In this document: positions 40,833 to 47,981 of the stretch, in pieces
Position numbering within the stretch: position 1 is the first letter of the stretch
Layout of the letters: every line of letters starts with the position of its first letter
Translations under genes and position numbers: made by a program
From: Corynebacterium pseudogenitalium
GTDB lineage: Bacteria > Actinomycetota > Actinomycetes > Mycobacteriales > Mycobacteriaceae
Assembly (NCBI RefSeq): GCF_024453815.1
Contig: NZ_CP072934.1
Location: 1,302,001 to 1,366,000 of the forward strand
Length of the DNA stretch: 64,000 nucleotides
Direction of reading: 5' to 3'
Notes under the pieces: model-generated
Database searches by the model: none
The model's input: only the letters and a program-made list of their open reading frames with translations
Told to the model about the DNA's origin: nothing

Positions 40833-41462
40833 TTAGTGGTTGTGGCCTTCCCCCATGGACCCATGTTGGTGCCCCTGGAGCTCCCCGTGCTCACCATAGT
40901 CTTCGTCACCCGGAAGCATAGAGCGAACGGCTACGTCTGGAATCTGCTCCTCGGTTCCGTCGGCGAACTCAAGCGTTACATCGACCACGTCGCCTGCCGG
41001 AATTGCAGGGTCGAAGCCCATGATCATGAAGTGGTCACCGCCAGGCTTGAGCTCATATGTCCCACCGGCGGGGATCTCGATGCCGCCTTCTTTCTCGCGC
41101 ATGACTCCATCTACCACCTCGTGGATCTCGTAGGTGGCGTCGCCGAGTGACGTAGTGAAGCCAACGATGTGAATGTCCTTGTCAGAGGTGTTGTGCAGCG
41201 TACCGAAGAACCCGGTCATGGACTTTCCGTCTTCCGCGCCTGCTTCTGCTTTCGCACGAATAGCCGCGGACTCAACGCGGATATCGCCTTCGCCCTGAAG
41301 CTTGTCATTGTCTGGAGCAGCAGTCGTAGTGGACTCCACGGTTGTTGTCTCTGCAGCGGTTGGCGCAGATGTCGACGGGTTTTCCTGCGATGGCGAGCAA
41401 GCCGTCAGGGCAAGAGCGGCGACACCAAGTGCCGAAATAGCTGCAGTGCAAATGTTTTTCAT
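40833..41462 (-). CDS. Copper chaperone PCu(A)C lipoprotein with His-rich tail
   Basis: 209 residues. The signal peptide ends in the lipobox LTA-Cys22, followed by a Thr/Ala linker and the PCuAC domain (about 58-180). Likely Cu(I) ligands are His114, Met121, His144 and Met146 in the family motif. The last 20 residues hold several histidines (EHGELQGHQHGSMGEGHNH), an extra metal-binding tail. The family delivers copper to cytochrome oxidase subunit II. It is 15 bases upstream of the DyP peroxidase start, so they are co-expressed. Confidence 0.88.
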   Translation of the reverse strand: MKNICTAAISALGVAALALTACSPSQENPSTSAPTAAETTTVESTTTAAPDNDKLQGEGDIRVESAAIRAKAEAGAEDGKSMTGFFGTLHNTSDKDIHIVGFTTSLGDATYEIHEVVDGVMREKEGGIEIPAGGTYELKPGGDHFMIMGFDPAIPAGDVVDVTLEFADGTEEQIPDVAVRSMLPGDEDYGEHGELQGHQHGSMGEGHNH

Positions 41463-41504
41463 ATTTCTCCTTAGTCGTTGCTAAAAACTTGTGTATGTAC
41501 TGGC

Positions 41505-42077
41505 TCAATCTTTGCTCAAGGAGCCGCGACGCAGTAAAAGTGCCGTTACAGCACCGAAAAGAAGCAGGATTAGTCCGCCGACAAAAAGCCAGCTAAAGGA
41601 ACTGGATGAAGAACCGCTCACTTCTCCGGTTGGCACGGAATCTTCCATAGTTTCATCGACAACTTGTGAACCTTCCGGCGCATATGTAAACGTTGTCATC
41701 CCTTTAGTGGCGTGCCCATCTGAAGAGACAATCTGAAATCCGATCCGGTACTCTCCTGGCACTTTGTCACCAGATTCGCGAACTTTCTCTGGAAGTTCAA
41801 GGGACACAAATCGTCCGTCGAGCACTGGCTCTCCAGTAAAGAGGATCTCGTTGTCCGATACCCGCGACAGCGCGAACGTGTTGAAGCCTTCCTGGGGTTG
41901 ACCCGAGAACTCCAACGACAGCTCTTTCGGAAACTCGGCTACCACGGACCCGTTTGATGGATCTCCCCCAATAACGGCATCATGTGCCTCCGCTGATCCG
42001 GCCAACGCAGAAGCTACACATACGGCACTCAATATAGCCCATGCCGTTCGCTGTACCCTTTGTCCTGCTTTGGACAT
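41505..42077 (-). CDS. CopC-domain copper-binding membrane protein
   Basis: 190 residues. The signal peptide is cleaved after AEA-31, exposing His32 as the new N-terminus. This is the CopC copper-brace residue; Asp120 and His122 (SSDGHATKG) complete the Cu(II) site. A Ser-rich linker leads to one C-terminal membrane helix (about 162-182) and a short basic tail. It resembles the CopC half of YcnJ/CopCD. GGAGGGATC precedes the ATG at 42077. It is the first gene of the three-gene copper/peroxidase run. Confidence 0.88.
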   Translation of the reverse strand: MSKAGQRVQRTAWAILSAVCVASALAGSAEAHDAVIGGDPSNGSVVAEFPKELSLEFSGQPQEGFNTFALSRVSDNEILFTGEPVLDGRFVSLELPEKVRESGDKVPGEYRIGFQIVSSDGHATKGMTTFTYAPEGSQVVDETMEDSVPTGEVSGSSSSSFSWLFVGGLILLLFGAVTALLLRRGSLSKD

Positions 42078-42182
42078 TCGGATCCCTCCTACAAAATGAA
42101 CTGACTGTAAACCAGTACAACATTAGTCGTAACGAATGGCGGATTAGTTCCCCAGCATGCCCAGTGCCGGACCATAGAAAGC

Positions 42183-42208
42183 GAAAATGCCCGCAAGGCG
42201 GGCATTCA
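42183..42208 (-). terminator. Terminator of tRNA-Val(CAC)
   Basis: On the minus strand AATGCCCGC pairs with GCGGGCATT around a three-base loop, followed by TTCG, directly after the tRNA 3' end. Confidence 0.75.
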
Positions 42209-42209
42209 G

Positions 42210-42281
42210 TGGTCCTAGCTGGGATCGAACCAGCGACCTTTCCGGTGTGAACGGAACGCTCTTCCACTGAGCCATAGGACC
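42210..42281 (-). tRNA. tRNA-Val (anticodon CAC)
   Basis: 72 bases. Acceptor stem GGTCCTA/TAGGACC, D arm GCTCAGTGGAAGAGC, anticodon stem TTCCG/CGGAA with loop TTCACAC, and T arm GCTGG-TTCGATC-CCAGC. CCA is not encoded. A TAAAGT -10 box lies about 12 bases upstream on the minus strand (42293-42298). Confidence 0.95.
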
Positions 42282-42424
42282 GAACGCGAACTACTTTACA
42301 CCCCCTCCACTCCTTCAACGAATCCGCAGTACAGCAACACTTTCACCGAGTAACAGCAATTTCCCTGCCAACCCAGCGCCTCACCATCGTACGCACCTGC
42401 CAAGACCGGCCCTGTGCTGGCGAT

Positions 42425-42453
42425 TTGGAAAACTTAGAGCCAACAGATAATGT
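42425..42453 (+). promoter_or_regulatory. Promoter of the tRNA array
   Basis: TTGGAA (42425-42430), exactly 17 bases, then TAATGT (42448-42453). Transcription would begin near 42460, about 33 bases before the first tRNA-Gly. The region 42282-42424 holds no other gene. Confidence 0.6.
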
Positions 42454-42492
42454 TTGTTCACGCACAACGGAGGTTCCGCTTCCGGAGAGCAT

Positions 42493-42565
42493 GCGGATGT
42501 AGCGCAGTTGGTAGCGCATCACCTTGCCAAGGTGAGGGTCGCGAGTTCGAGTCTCGTCATCCGCT
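42493..42565 (+). tRNA. tRNA-Gly (anticodon GCC), copy 1
   Basis: 73 bases with acceptor GCGGATG/CATCCGC, anticodon loop TTGCCAA and T arm CGAG-TTCGAGT-CTCG. CCA is encoded directly after (42566-42568). First gene of the array. Confidence 0.95.
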
Positions 42566-42586
42566 CCAAGTGTCTTTAGACACTCT

Positions 42587-42658
42587 GCGCGATTAGCTCA
42601 GCGGTAGAGCACTACCTCGACACGGTAGGGGTCACTGGTTCGATCCCAGTATCGCGCA
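42587..42658 (+). tRNA. tRNA-Val (anticodon GAC), copy 1
   Basis: 72 bases. Acceptor GCGCGAT/ATCGCGC, anticodon stem CTACC/GGTAG with loop TCGACAC, T arm ACTGG-TTCGATC-CCAGT. The encoded 3' end is ACA, so CCA must be added. Confidence 0.95.
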
Positions 42659-42690
42659 CAGAGCCGCACAGCTCTTTTCAAAATGTGCAT

Positions 42691-42763
42691 GCGGATGTAG
42701 CGCAGTTGGTAGCGCATCACCTTGCCAAGGTGAGGGTCGCGAGTTCGAGTCTCGTCATCCGCT
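42691..42763 (+). tRNA. tRNA-Gly (anticodon GCC), copy 2
   Basis: Identical to copy 1, with encoded CCA at 42764-42766. It follows tRNA-Val copy 1 after a 32-base spacer. Confidence 0.95.
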
Positions 42764-42795
42764 CCAAGTACTTTCAGTACTTCGGAGGTACTCAC

Positions 42796-42866
42796 GGTGG
42801 ATTGGTCGAGTGGTTAGGCAACGGTCTGCAAAACCGTGTACACGGGTTCGATTCCCGTATCCACCT
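42796..42866 (+). tRNA. tRNA-Cys (anticodon GCA)
   Basis: 71 bases. Acceptor GGTGGAT/ATCCACC, anticodon loop CTGCAAA, T arm CGGG-TTCGATT-CCCG, encoded CCA at 42867-42869. The only Cys tRNA in the window, between the two duplicated units. Confidence 0.95.
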
Positions 42867-42874
42867 CCAACCTC

Positions 42875-42946
42875 GCGCGATTAGCTCAGCGGTAGAGCAC
42901 TACCTCGACACGGTAGGGGTCACTGGTTCGATCCCAGTATCGCGCA
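42875..42946 (+). tRNA. tRNA-Val (anticodon GAC), copy 2
   Basis: Base-for-base identical to copy 1, belonging to the second 180-bp unit. Confidence 0.95.
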
Positions 42947-42978
42947 CAGAGCCGCACAGCTCTTTTCAAAATGTGCAT

Positions 42979-43051
42979 GCGGATGTAGCGCAGTTGGTAG
43001 CGCATCACCTTGCCAAGGTGAGGGTCGCGAGTTCGAGTCTCGTCATCCGCT
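42979..43051 (+). tRNA. tRNA-Gly (anticodon GCC), copy 3
   Basis: Identical to the other two copies, with encoded CCA at 43052-43054. Last gene of the array. Confidence 0.95.
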
Positions 43052-43060
43052 CCACATAGG

Positions 43061-43096
43061 CTCACGCCCTCGGGATTCCCGAGGGCGTGAGTTTTC
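43061..43096 (+). terminator. Terminator of the tRNA array
   Basis: CTCACGCCCTCGGG pairs with CCCGAGGGCGTGAG around a two-base loop, then TTTTC. It lies seven bases after the last CCA. The following 65 bases up to the next gene show nothing recognisable. Confidence 0.88.
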
Positions 43097-43162
43097 TCAT
43101 ATCGGTTGGACGCCGCGGTTTCAGTGTGCCTTGGCCCACATATATCTAGGGACGGGGGCCTC

Positions 43163-44143
43163 CTACTCACCGCGCGCCTGGGTTTTCAGCTGTTCGAGGA
43201 ACATGCGAGCCACCGTAAACTCCAACGGTTCCCTCATCGGGTCGGAGTACGTCTTCTCCCCCGCCCGGCGCGTCAGCTGTTCCCGTACGAGCGTGACAAT
43301 GGCGTCTACGCCTCCTGATGAGACTTGCATCGGGTTTTTCGTGGTCTGCACGAGTTCCGGACTGATTCCCATGTCTGCAGCGATGCGACGGAAGAGCGCC
43401 TTGTCTTGTGCGATGTCGGCCCCACGGATGACTCGTGGGTGGATGCGCAGTGCGAGATCGACTGCCTCGTGTGTCTGCCAAACCTGAATGTGGCGCTCGG
43501 GGTCTGCGATGAGGCGCTCGTAGAAGTCCGGGATGAAACGTTGCCTGGTGAAGTTTGCCTTGATCCCTCGGCGTACCTGGTCATCCCACAGTTGGAGGTA
43601 ATTGTTGGCTGCTGTATCGATGGTTTTTCCGCCGAGAAACAGTGCGTCCGCACCTGCCCCTGTGATGAGTGCGCCGTCGGCATGATACTCCTGCCTGTAC
43701 GTGTCGATGGCTACCAAAATGGCCCCAGAGAGCACTTCCCAAGGTTCCACGGTGTCGAGGCGCTCGATGGTTTCCTTGAGCAGCGTCTCCAGCGCTTCCC
43801 CGCGTGGGGCGACGACGTGATGCTCGAAGCCGAGTGCGCGGGCCACCTCACTCGCCACCTTGGTCTCCTCCGCTGCCTGTTGCGAGGAGTCTTGACTGAA
43901 CGTCACCGCGAGGACGTCGGTACGCAGTTGGGCGAGCACCGCGGCGATGAGGATCGAGTCGACGCCGCCGGAGAGCATGAGAGTGGGGCGCCCCGGCCAG
44001 CGCCCGAGCACCGCTGTGAGGCGTGCACGCAGGTAGTCGACGACAGCGTGTTTAGCTGGCGCATATTCGGTGATCTCGTATGTACCTGGCTCGATGCTGC
44101 GCTCGTCGGCGACGTATTCGCAGCCTTTATCCGTCACAGCCAA
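43163..44143 (-). CDS. Stand-alone asparagine-synthetase-like PP-loop enzyme
   Basis: 326 residues from a TTG at 44143, chosen because GGAAAGGACG lies at good distance; a GTG at 44137 is an alternative. The ATP-pyrophosphatase motif SGGVDS is at 58-63. The asparagine synthetase motif ITGAGADALFLGG is at about 160-172, so the C-terminal AsnB domain is intact. The N-terminal glutaminase domain is absent: only its final linker-like segment (EPGTYEITEYAP) remains, and no catalytic Cys2 exists. It may therefore use ammonia or an amine, or adenylate a carboxylate on a different substrate, as lasso-peptide cyclases do. Its start overlaps the end of the membrane-protein gene by 11-17 bases. G+C is visibly higher than in flanking genes. 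Function unknown. Confidence 0.72.
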   Translation of the reverse strand: MAVTDKGCEYVADERSIEPGTYEITEYAPAKHAVVDYLRARLTAVLGRWPGRPTLMLSGGVDSILIAAVLAQLRTDVLAVTFSQDSSQQAAEETKVASEVARALGFEHHVVAPRGEALETLLKETIERLDTVEPWEVLSGAILVAIDTYRQEYHADGALITGAGADALFLGGKTIDTAANNYLQLWDDQVRRGIKANFTRQRFIPDFYERLIADPERHIQVWQTHEAVDLALRIHPRVIRGADIAQDKALFRRIAADMGISPELVQTTKNPMQVSSGGVDAIVTLVREQLTRRAGEKTYSDPMREPLEFTVARMFLEQLKTQARGE

Positions 44144-45422
44144 TTTTCGTCCTTTCCTCAAGCGCTGCAATTCGCTGCTGCAGCTCTCGTATTTGTTTCC
44201 GTCGCGTTTTCATCACCACCGGTTCGGCGTGCGTATGGCGGTAGACCGCCACGTGCACCATCCAGGAGAATGCGCCCAGGATGACCCCGGCGGTAAGGAT
44301 CAGGCCGAAGCGTTCAAAGGTGCCAATCTGTTCTAGCCCTGCGAGCGAGATGTTGAAAGACAGCACCCCAATGACAGCGAGGAAGACAGACAGAATCTCT
44401 ATGCTCCGTAAGAGACTGTTGCGTGACTCTGCTTCAATCCTCTCCGACATCCGCTCTACTTCGGCGCCGACGTGCGCAAGCTCTGCATCTACACGTCCTT
44501 GAATGGAGTTTTGTACCTGCCGTTCGGTGGCAATCATCATCCGGTAGGAGACGAACTCCCCGTGCAGCGCTGTGGCATCCGCGGGTAGGTTCTTAATGGC
44601 CATCTGCACAGAGTGAAGTGCCTCGGCGTAAAAGTCGTCCCGGGAACGAACCGTGTGTCCCGAGAACACGTCGGAGCGTGGTGCTGCTTCGATGGCTGCC
44701 ATGCGGCGGTATCCCTCGGCACGCCGGTAGTGCGCGATGTAGTCGTTTGGCGAGTGATAGCGCAAGATTGCCTCAGAGAAGGCGAGTATTTGCTCCCCAT
44801 ACTCGGTGTCTGGGTAGAGCCACAACCCGTGGAGCATGAGATGTTTGAGCTTCAGTGGCACTTGTTCCAGCTGAGAAACGGCATGCTCGTTCCCGTCGCT
44901 GGGTGGGGCTCCCACGGCGTCGAAGACGTGCTGCGGGTCAATCCTACGACCCGAGAGCAGCCTGGCGAAGGTGAGAAAAACCTGGTTGAGGTTGACGGTC
45001 ACCGACAGGTTGTGGAAGCGCAGGGGCGCATCGTTCGCCATATCGAGTACGCGCCGGATGCCATCGTGGTCGAAGTTGAAGCGATGGAGTTGCAGCTCGA
45101 TAAGGATGAGCGCGAACTCTGCAGTGCGAGACTGCCTTGCCCATTCCGGCAACAGCCGAAGCCATTCCTCGTTGTGCTCACCGAGGCAGCGCTCACGTGC
45201 CTTCCACGTTGCGTCGGTCACGGCGTTGAACATCGCTTCAAACGCATCGATTTCACGGTAGACGGTCTCACCAAACACCGCGTCTGCAAGTACGCAGACC
45301 TGCTGTTTCCAGTCGGCATCTGCCACGTCTGAGTCAAAGAGCGCTGCGAAGAGCCGGTCAGGGTGTTCGCCACCTATCCATACCCGCTGCGCCTCTTCCA
45401 CGAGCGGAAAACGATCGAGCAC
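44127..45422 (-). CDS. Helical protein with C-terminal two-helix membrane hairpin and coiled coil
   Basis: 431 residues from a GTG at 45422 behind AAAAGGAG. I do not recognise the family. Residues 1-300 look all-helical, with regularly spaced aromatic and leucine residues, suggesting a helical-repeat scaffold. 300-335 is a charged helix. Two membrane helices follow at about 341-362 and 372-393. The tail (405-425, KTRRKQIRELQQRIAALEER) is a short coiled coil. Both ends would face the cytosol. It is the first gene of a two-gene operon with the asparagine-synthetase-like enzyme, whose start lies inside it. The divergent neighbour at 45473 is only 50 bases away. G+C is raised compared with flanking genes. 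Possible roles range from membrane anchoring of the enzyme to an effector that its product triggers. Confidence 0.68.
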   Translation of the reverse strand: MLDRFPLVEEAQRVWIGGEHPDRLFAALFDSDVADADWKQQVCVLADAVFGETVYREIDAFEAMFNAVTDATWKARERCLGEHNEEWLRLLPEWARQSRTAEFALILIELQLHRFNFDHDGIRRVLDMANDAPLRFHNLSVTVNLNQVFLTFARLLSGRRIDPQHVFDAVGAPPSDGNEHAVSQLEQVPLKLKHLMLHGLWLYPDTEYGEQILAFSEAILRYHSPNDYIAHYRRAEGYRRMAAIEAAPRSDVFSGHTVRSRDDFYAEALHSVQMAIKNLPADATALHGEFVSYRMMIATERQVQNSIQGRVDAELAHVGAEVERMSERIEAESRNSLLRSIEILSVFLAVIGVLSFNISLAGLEQIGTFERFGLILTAGVILGAFSWMVHVAVYRHTHAEPVVMKTRRKQIRELQQRIAALEERTKIGCDG

Positions 45423-45472
45423 GTGCTGTCTCCTTTTAAAATCCTGGCAGTCAGATGTGTACGCTTGACGCC

Positions 45473-46228
45473 ATGATAGACGCGAGCCGCACTTTCGAAC
45501 CAGCTGAATTGCTGGGCACTGTGCTGCCCGCTTCAGTCCCGGAACTGCGTCTGCTTGCGGTCATGACACTTTCCGGCGCGGCATCTCTCGATGGCACCTC
45601 CCGCTCCCTTGGCAACGCCATCGATGCCGCGCTGCTCAACCTGCTGCGTGTGTGGTCCGACGCTGTCTTAGTCGGTGGAGGCACCGCGCGGGCGGAAAAC
45701 TACTTCGGAGTCAAGTGCACCGACGAGGACAAGGCCGAACGTCGGTCCCGCGGGCAGGCGGAGGTCCCACCGCTTGCGATCATCACCGAAAGCTTCGAGT
45801 TTGACGTGGACACACAGTTGTTTTACGACACGGAGGTGCCTCCGCTTTTCCTCGCTCCGGAGCACCACGTCGACGATCCGGAGCTCGCCGAGCGTCGAGA
45901 AGCACTCCTGCACGCGGGCGGCCGCATTCTGTCCACTGGCGATGGCACTGCACGCTCAATTATCGATGCCCTGCACGCCCAGGGCTTTAACCGCATCGTT
46001 TGCGAGGGCGGACCTGGACTCTACGACATGCTCCTGACTGCTGGGCTCGGTGACATTTTGCACCTGACCATCGACCCTACGTTGCAAGGCAAGGTAGAAA
46101 AGCCCCTCTTCGGCGGAGGTGGAGACTATGCCACCCCGCTCGAGCTCGAAGACGTGCGGGTGAGCGAGGACTCGACGATGTTCGTGCGCTACCGTCTGTG
46201 GGGCACTGCTGCTTCCCACGAGGGGTAA
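45473..46228 (+). CDS. Pyrimidine reductase-domain protein (RibD C-terminal family), no deaminase domain
   Basis: 251 residues consisting only of the dihydrofolate-reductase-like domain found at the C-terminus of RibD. Blocks include MTLSGAASLDGTSRSLGN, DAVLVGGGTARAE and IVCEGGPGLYDMLL. RibD reductases reduce the ribosyl side chain of a riboflavin precursor with NADPH. A lone copy away from other rib genes may act on another pteridine or nucleotide. The ATG at 45473 lies seven bases after TACGCT, a possible -10 box, so it may be leaderless. A start at 45455 would add six residues. aftC follows after 17 bases. Confidence 0.83.
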   Translation: MIDASRTFEPAELLGTVLPASVPELRLLAVMTLSGAASLDGTSRSLGNAIDAALLNLLRVWSDAVLVGGGTARAENYFGVKCTDEDKAERRSRGQAEVPPLAIITESFEFDVDTQLFYDTEVPPLFLAPEHHVDDPELAERREALLHAGGRILSTGDGTARSIIDALHAQGFNRIVCEGGPGLYDMLLTAGLGDILHLTIDPTLQGKVEKPLFGGGGDYATPLELEDVRVSEDSTMFVRYRLWGTAASHEG

Positions 46229-46245
46229 CTGCATTCGGTACTGTT

Positions 46246-47568
46246 ATGCAAGTGACAAACGCACAAGACACTCCCCCCGCCTGGGCGCAGCGCCTGAACA
46301 ACATCTGGACCGCTCCTGCCCCACAGAATGGCTCGCACACCACAGCGGCAACGCGCACGCTACAAACCGCCGCTAACGCAGCTGCCTGGCCACTGGCACT
46401 TCTGCTCATCATCCACCGCGTTGCCGTTCTTGCAAGGCACGGCTCCCAGACCGACGACTTCACCACCGTGTGGGCTGCCACCCGTCGCTTCGTCGAGCGC
46501 GTCCCCGTCTACAACGAGGTGTATCACCACGTCGATCCGCACTATCTTTACAATCCTGGAGCTACGCTACTGCTCTCACCTTTGGGCCTGTTTGACGACG
46601 CCTCGCTGATCCGTCCACTCTTTGTTTTAGTAAACACCGCCGCCATTCTTGCGGCACTTGGAATCCTCACGAAGCTCAGTAGAAAACCGCTGAGCCACCC
46701 GATGCTACCTATCAGCATCGTGCTCAGTTTCTGCACCGAGTCAGTTGTGAACACACTCGTCTTTTCGAACATCAATGGTGTATTGCTGCTCCTCTTTACC
46801 GTATTCCTCTATAGCTATACTCACAGGCGCTTTGTGTTAGCCGGCGTCTGCCTAGGCCTCGCCATACTGGTCAAGCCGATGTTTGCCCCCTTGGTGGTGT
46901 TGCCACTCATGCAACTCCGCTGGCGTTGCGTCGTACCGAGTGTCCTAGTTCCCGTGCTCTTCAACGTTGTCGCATGGCCAATGACACCGGGCGCCCGCGA
47001 TTACATCGATGTCGTCGTCCCCTACCTAAAGATCACCCGCGACTATGCCAATTCATCGCTTGCCGGCTTCACGACTTACTTTGGACTTCCAGCGCAGTTC
47101 TACGACGCACTATTCGTCTTTTTCGGCATCACTGTCGCTATAGCGGTCCTAGGGCTTGCCCGCTGGCGCTGGTCAGACGAGCTCCTATGGCTCACGTTTA
47201 GCTCCACGGTGTTACTCGCGGGTGTATGTTTGCTCTCGTCCCTCGGCCAGGCTTACTACTCGATGATGCTCTTCCCGGCGGCTTTCACTGTACTTTCAGC
47301 ACGAAGCCCAATGCACACCAGCGGCCCCTGGATCGGACTATTTTTCTGCCTTGCACCGTTACAATGGACGACACTTCGAAACCCTCTCATCGGGAACTGG
47401 ATTACTACATTCCTCCCCACATTGGGTTGGGCTGTGTTCATCGTATCGACGGCCACCTGGGTACTCACAACAGTGTTCACAACAAAGAAAGGCGAAAGAG
47501 ACCCTCATGACAGAGAATCGTTTTCAGCAGATGACGGAAGCAGAGTGGAAAGCTCACCTCGCCCCTGA
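46246..47568 (+). CDS. aftC: Arabinofuranosyltransferase AftC (GT-C fold membrane protein)
   Basis: 440 residues with about ten membrane helices and a short basic cytosolic end. The extracytoplasmic first loop carries the acidic pair Asp70-Asp71 (QTDDFTTVWAATRRFVERV), typical of decaprenyl-phospho-arabinose-using GT-C enzymes, followed by HYLYNPGATLLLSPLG. AftC adds alpha-1,3 branches to the arabinan of arabinogalactan. Recognition rests on the fold, on the family resemblance and on the neighbour msrB, which I recall next to aftC in C. glutamicum. The frame runs 62 bases into msrB. Confidence 0.8.
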   Translation: MQVTNAQDTPPAWAQRLNNIWTAPAPQNGSHTTAATRTLQTAANAAAWPLALLLIIHRVAVLARHGSQTDDFTTVWAATRRFVERVPVYNEVYHHVDPHYLYNPGATLLLSPLGLFDDASLIRPLFVLVNTAAILAALGILTKLSRKPLSHPMLPISIVLSFCTESVVNTLVFSNINGVLLLLFTVFLYSYTHRRFVLAGVCLGLAILVKPMFAPLVVLPLMQLRWRCVVPSVLVPVLFNVVAWPMTPGARDYIDVVVPYLKITRDYANSSLAGFTTYFGLPAQFYDALFVFFGITVAIAVLGLARWRWSDELLWLTFSSTVLLAGVCLLSSLGQAYYSMMLFPAAFTVLSARSPMHTSGPWIGLFFCLAPLQWTTLRNPLIGNWITTFLPTLGWAVFIVSTATWVLTTVFTTKKGERDPHDRESFSADDGSRVESSPRP

Positions 47569-47926
47569 GGAATTCCGTGTACTTCGGCAAGCCGGCACCG
47601 AAGCACCTGGAGTTGGTGAGTACACCGACCATTTCGAAGAAGGCATCTACGTGTGCCGTGCATGCGGCGCAGAGTTGTTCCGCTCTACAACGAAGTTCGA
47701 CGCCCACTGCGGGTGGCCAGCGTTCTACGCTCCTGATAGCGAAGCCGCCGTCATCAAGCGAGCCGATTACTCTCTCGGAATGGTAAGAACTGAGGTGCTT
47801 TGCGCTCAATGCCATTCCCACCTGGGGCATGTATTCGAGGGTGAGGGTTTCAACACACCAACCGATCAGAGATACTGCATCAATTCAATTTCTCTGAAGT
47901 TTGATGCCCCAAGAAAGGACGATTAA
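47507..47926 (+). CDS. msrB: Peptide-methionine (R)-S-oxide reductase
   Basis: 139 residues. Zinc cysteines Cys50/53 and Cys99/102 are in place, and the catalytic Cys124 is in RYCINSISL, with the conserved HCGWPAFY block at 67-74. It reduces the R-sulfoxide of methionine in proteins using thioredoxin. Its ATG at 47507 lies inside the last 62 bases of aftC in another frame, with AAAGGCGAAAGAG upstream. It ends at a strong terminator and converges with hemQ. Confidence 0.94.
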   Translation: MTENRFQQMTEAEWKAHLAPEEFRVLRQAGTEAPGVGEYTDHFEEGIYVCRACGAELFRSTTKFDAHCGWPAFYAPDSEAAVIKRADYSLGMVRTEVLCAQCHSHLGHVFEGEGFNTPTDQRYCINSISLKFDAPRKDD

Positions 47927-47927
47927 A

Positions 47928-47966
47928 GAACTCCCCCAGCGCCGAGATGCGCTGAGGGAGTTTTTG
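47928..47966 (+). terminator. Terminator of msrB
   Basis: AACTCCC...AGCGC pairs with GCGCTGAGGGAGTT around CGAGAT, followed by TTTTTG. The A-rich left flank means it could also act on hemQ from the other side. Confidence 0.85.
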
Positions 47967-47981
47967 ATTTCGCAATGCCAG

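Larger units (their letters stand above)
42587..43054 (+). repeat. Perfect 180-bp tandem duplication of a tRNA-Val/tRNA-Gly unit
   Basis: Positions 42587-42766 and 42875-43054 read identically, including the 32-base spacer between Val and Gly. The two copies are separated by the tRNA-Cys gene and short flanks. Outside the unit the sequence diverges at once on both sides. Confidence 0.93.

Noticed and set aside
42493..43054. Regular repeats that could suggest a CRISPR array
   Set aside because: The repeated units are complete tRNA genes.
42882..43170. Open frames of about 65-125 codons running through the tRNA genes on both strands
   Set aside because: They consist of tRNA sequence read as codons, repeated with the duplication.
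43325..44284. Plus-strand frame of 319 codons opposite the asparagine-synthetase-like gene
   Set aside because: The minus strand carries clear PP-loop motifs; the plus frame is Cys/Val/Asp-rich without pattern, an effect of high G+C.
44613..45332. Plus-strand frame of 239 codons opposite the membrane-hairpin protein
   Set aside because: The minus strand has a good start site and membrane helices; the plus frame has none and the composition of an antisense read.
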